DNA of 64,000 nucleotides from Lonicera japonica (lineage: Eukaryota > Streptophyta > Magnoliopsida > Dipsacales > Caprifoliaceae). The notes beneath the pieces are model-generated. The model had not been told where the DNA came from and did no database searches. It worked only from the letters and a program-made list of their open reading frames with translations. The stretch is taken from assembly GCA_021464415.1 (NCBI GenBank), contig CM038467.1, positions 26,963,248 to 27,027,247 of the forward strand, given 5' to 3'. Made by a program: the position numbers and the translations under genes. This document shows, piece by piece, positions 63,695-64,000 of this stretch (positions within the stretch are counted from its first letter, which is position 1; the number at the start of each line of letters is the position of its first letter).

Positions 63695-64000
63695 GTGGGT
63701 CCCAGCTTATTTCGTTTACGGATGGGTCAAAATTAAATGGAGAAGCCAATGTTTAATTCTCTTCCACTACCGTCTAAACCTCATCCTCTCTCATCGAGCT
63801 CCGACTGAAAATCTGCTATCTCTCTCAAATCGAGCTCGCAAAAAACTCCGGCTGGAGTTCTCTCTTTCTCTCTCTCACCACCGAACTCACTCACTACCGA
63901 CTGGATGACTTCTCTCTCTCACTACCGACTAAACTCATTACCTAATGAACTCCGGTCTCTCTCACTACCATCGACAAACCCAAACCCAGCTTCTTCTCTT

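Noticed and set aside
63546..63908. 120-codon ORF starting with a poly-glycine stretch
   Set aside because: The glycines are translation of the 21-G run; the rest is CT-rich leader-like sequence without a recognisable domain.

Overview
The window looks like nuclear DNA of a eudicot plant. It is very A+T-rich and gene-poor, and it is packed with plant transposon families (MULE, hAT, PIF/Harbinger Tourist-like, CACTA, TRIM/LTR, LINE, SINE). It carries disease-resistance gene (NLR) sequences of the eudicot RPS2-like coiled-coil class plus a TIR-domain exon. TIR exons of this kind argue against a monocot. There is no rRNA, no convincing tRNA gene, no CRISPR and no sign of an organellar or bacterial origin.

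Layout. 0-8 kb: a MULE-like element carrying a GRF zinc-finger ORF (1-1005), a long-TIR element with a nested hAT MITE (2.9-5.3 kb) and a complete 0.92 kb MULE-like element with ~200 bp TIRs (6990-7911). 9-12.3 kb: a local duplication, one copy of which is split by a 5'-truncated L1-type LINE. 14-20.9 kb: hAT-like and foldback elements and Tourist-in-Tourist nests, surrounding a TIR-domain exon (16210-16787). 20.9-26.4 kb: a decayed VQ-motif (MKS1-like) gene, then an LRR-only NLR relic with frameshifts, followed by a possible short C-terminal exon present twice. 27.5-37.5 kb: TRIM and CACTA remnants, a 69-bp higher-order minisatellite, three hAT elements with target-site duplications, a SINE, and an inverted relative of the 14 kb element. 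41.6-44.6 kb: the only clearly intact protein gene, a 983-residue CC-NB-LRR on the minus strand. 45-64 kb: MITEs, a tiny TRIM-like element with a TSD, an HSP40 pseudogene, a perfect solo Copia LTR (51391-52996), another hAT derivative with part of a TTF-type transposase, and simple repeats. The last 300 bases are CT-rich and may be the leader of a gene beyond the window.

How the genes relate. The intact CNL, the LRR relic, the TIR exon and the VQ relic all belong to families used in plant immunity, so this is probably a degenerating resistance-gene cluster. A 3' flank shared by 24.8 kb and 34.0 kb suggests at least one further NLR copy was lost. The CNL has unusual residues at normally conserved positions (MHK for MHD, DDVK for DDVW). 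I did not find a convincing undescribed biological system. The most unusual items are that CNL, the duplicated terminal exon, the 23-codon-period minisatellite and the GRF-bearing element. All calls are by eye; none was checked against a database.
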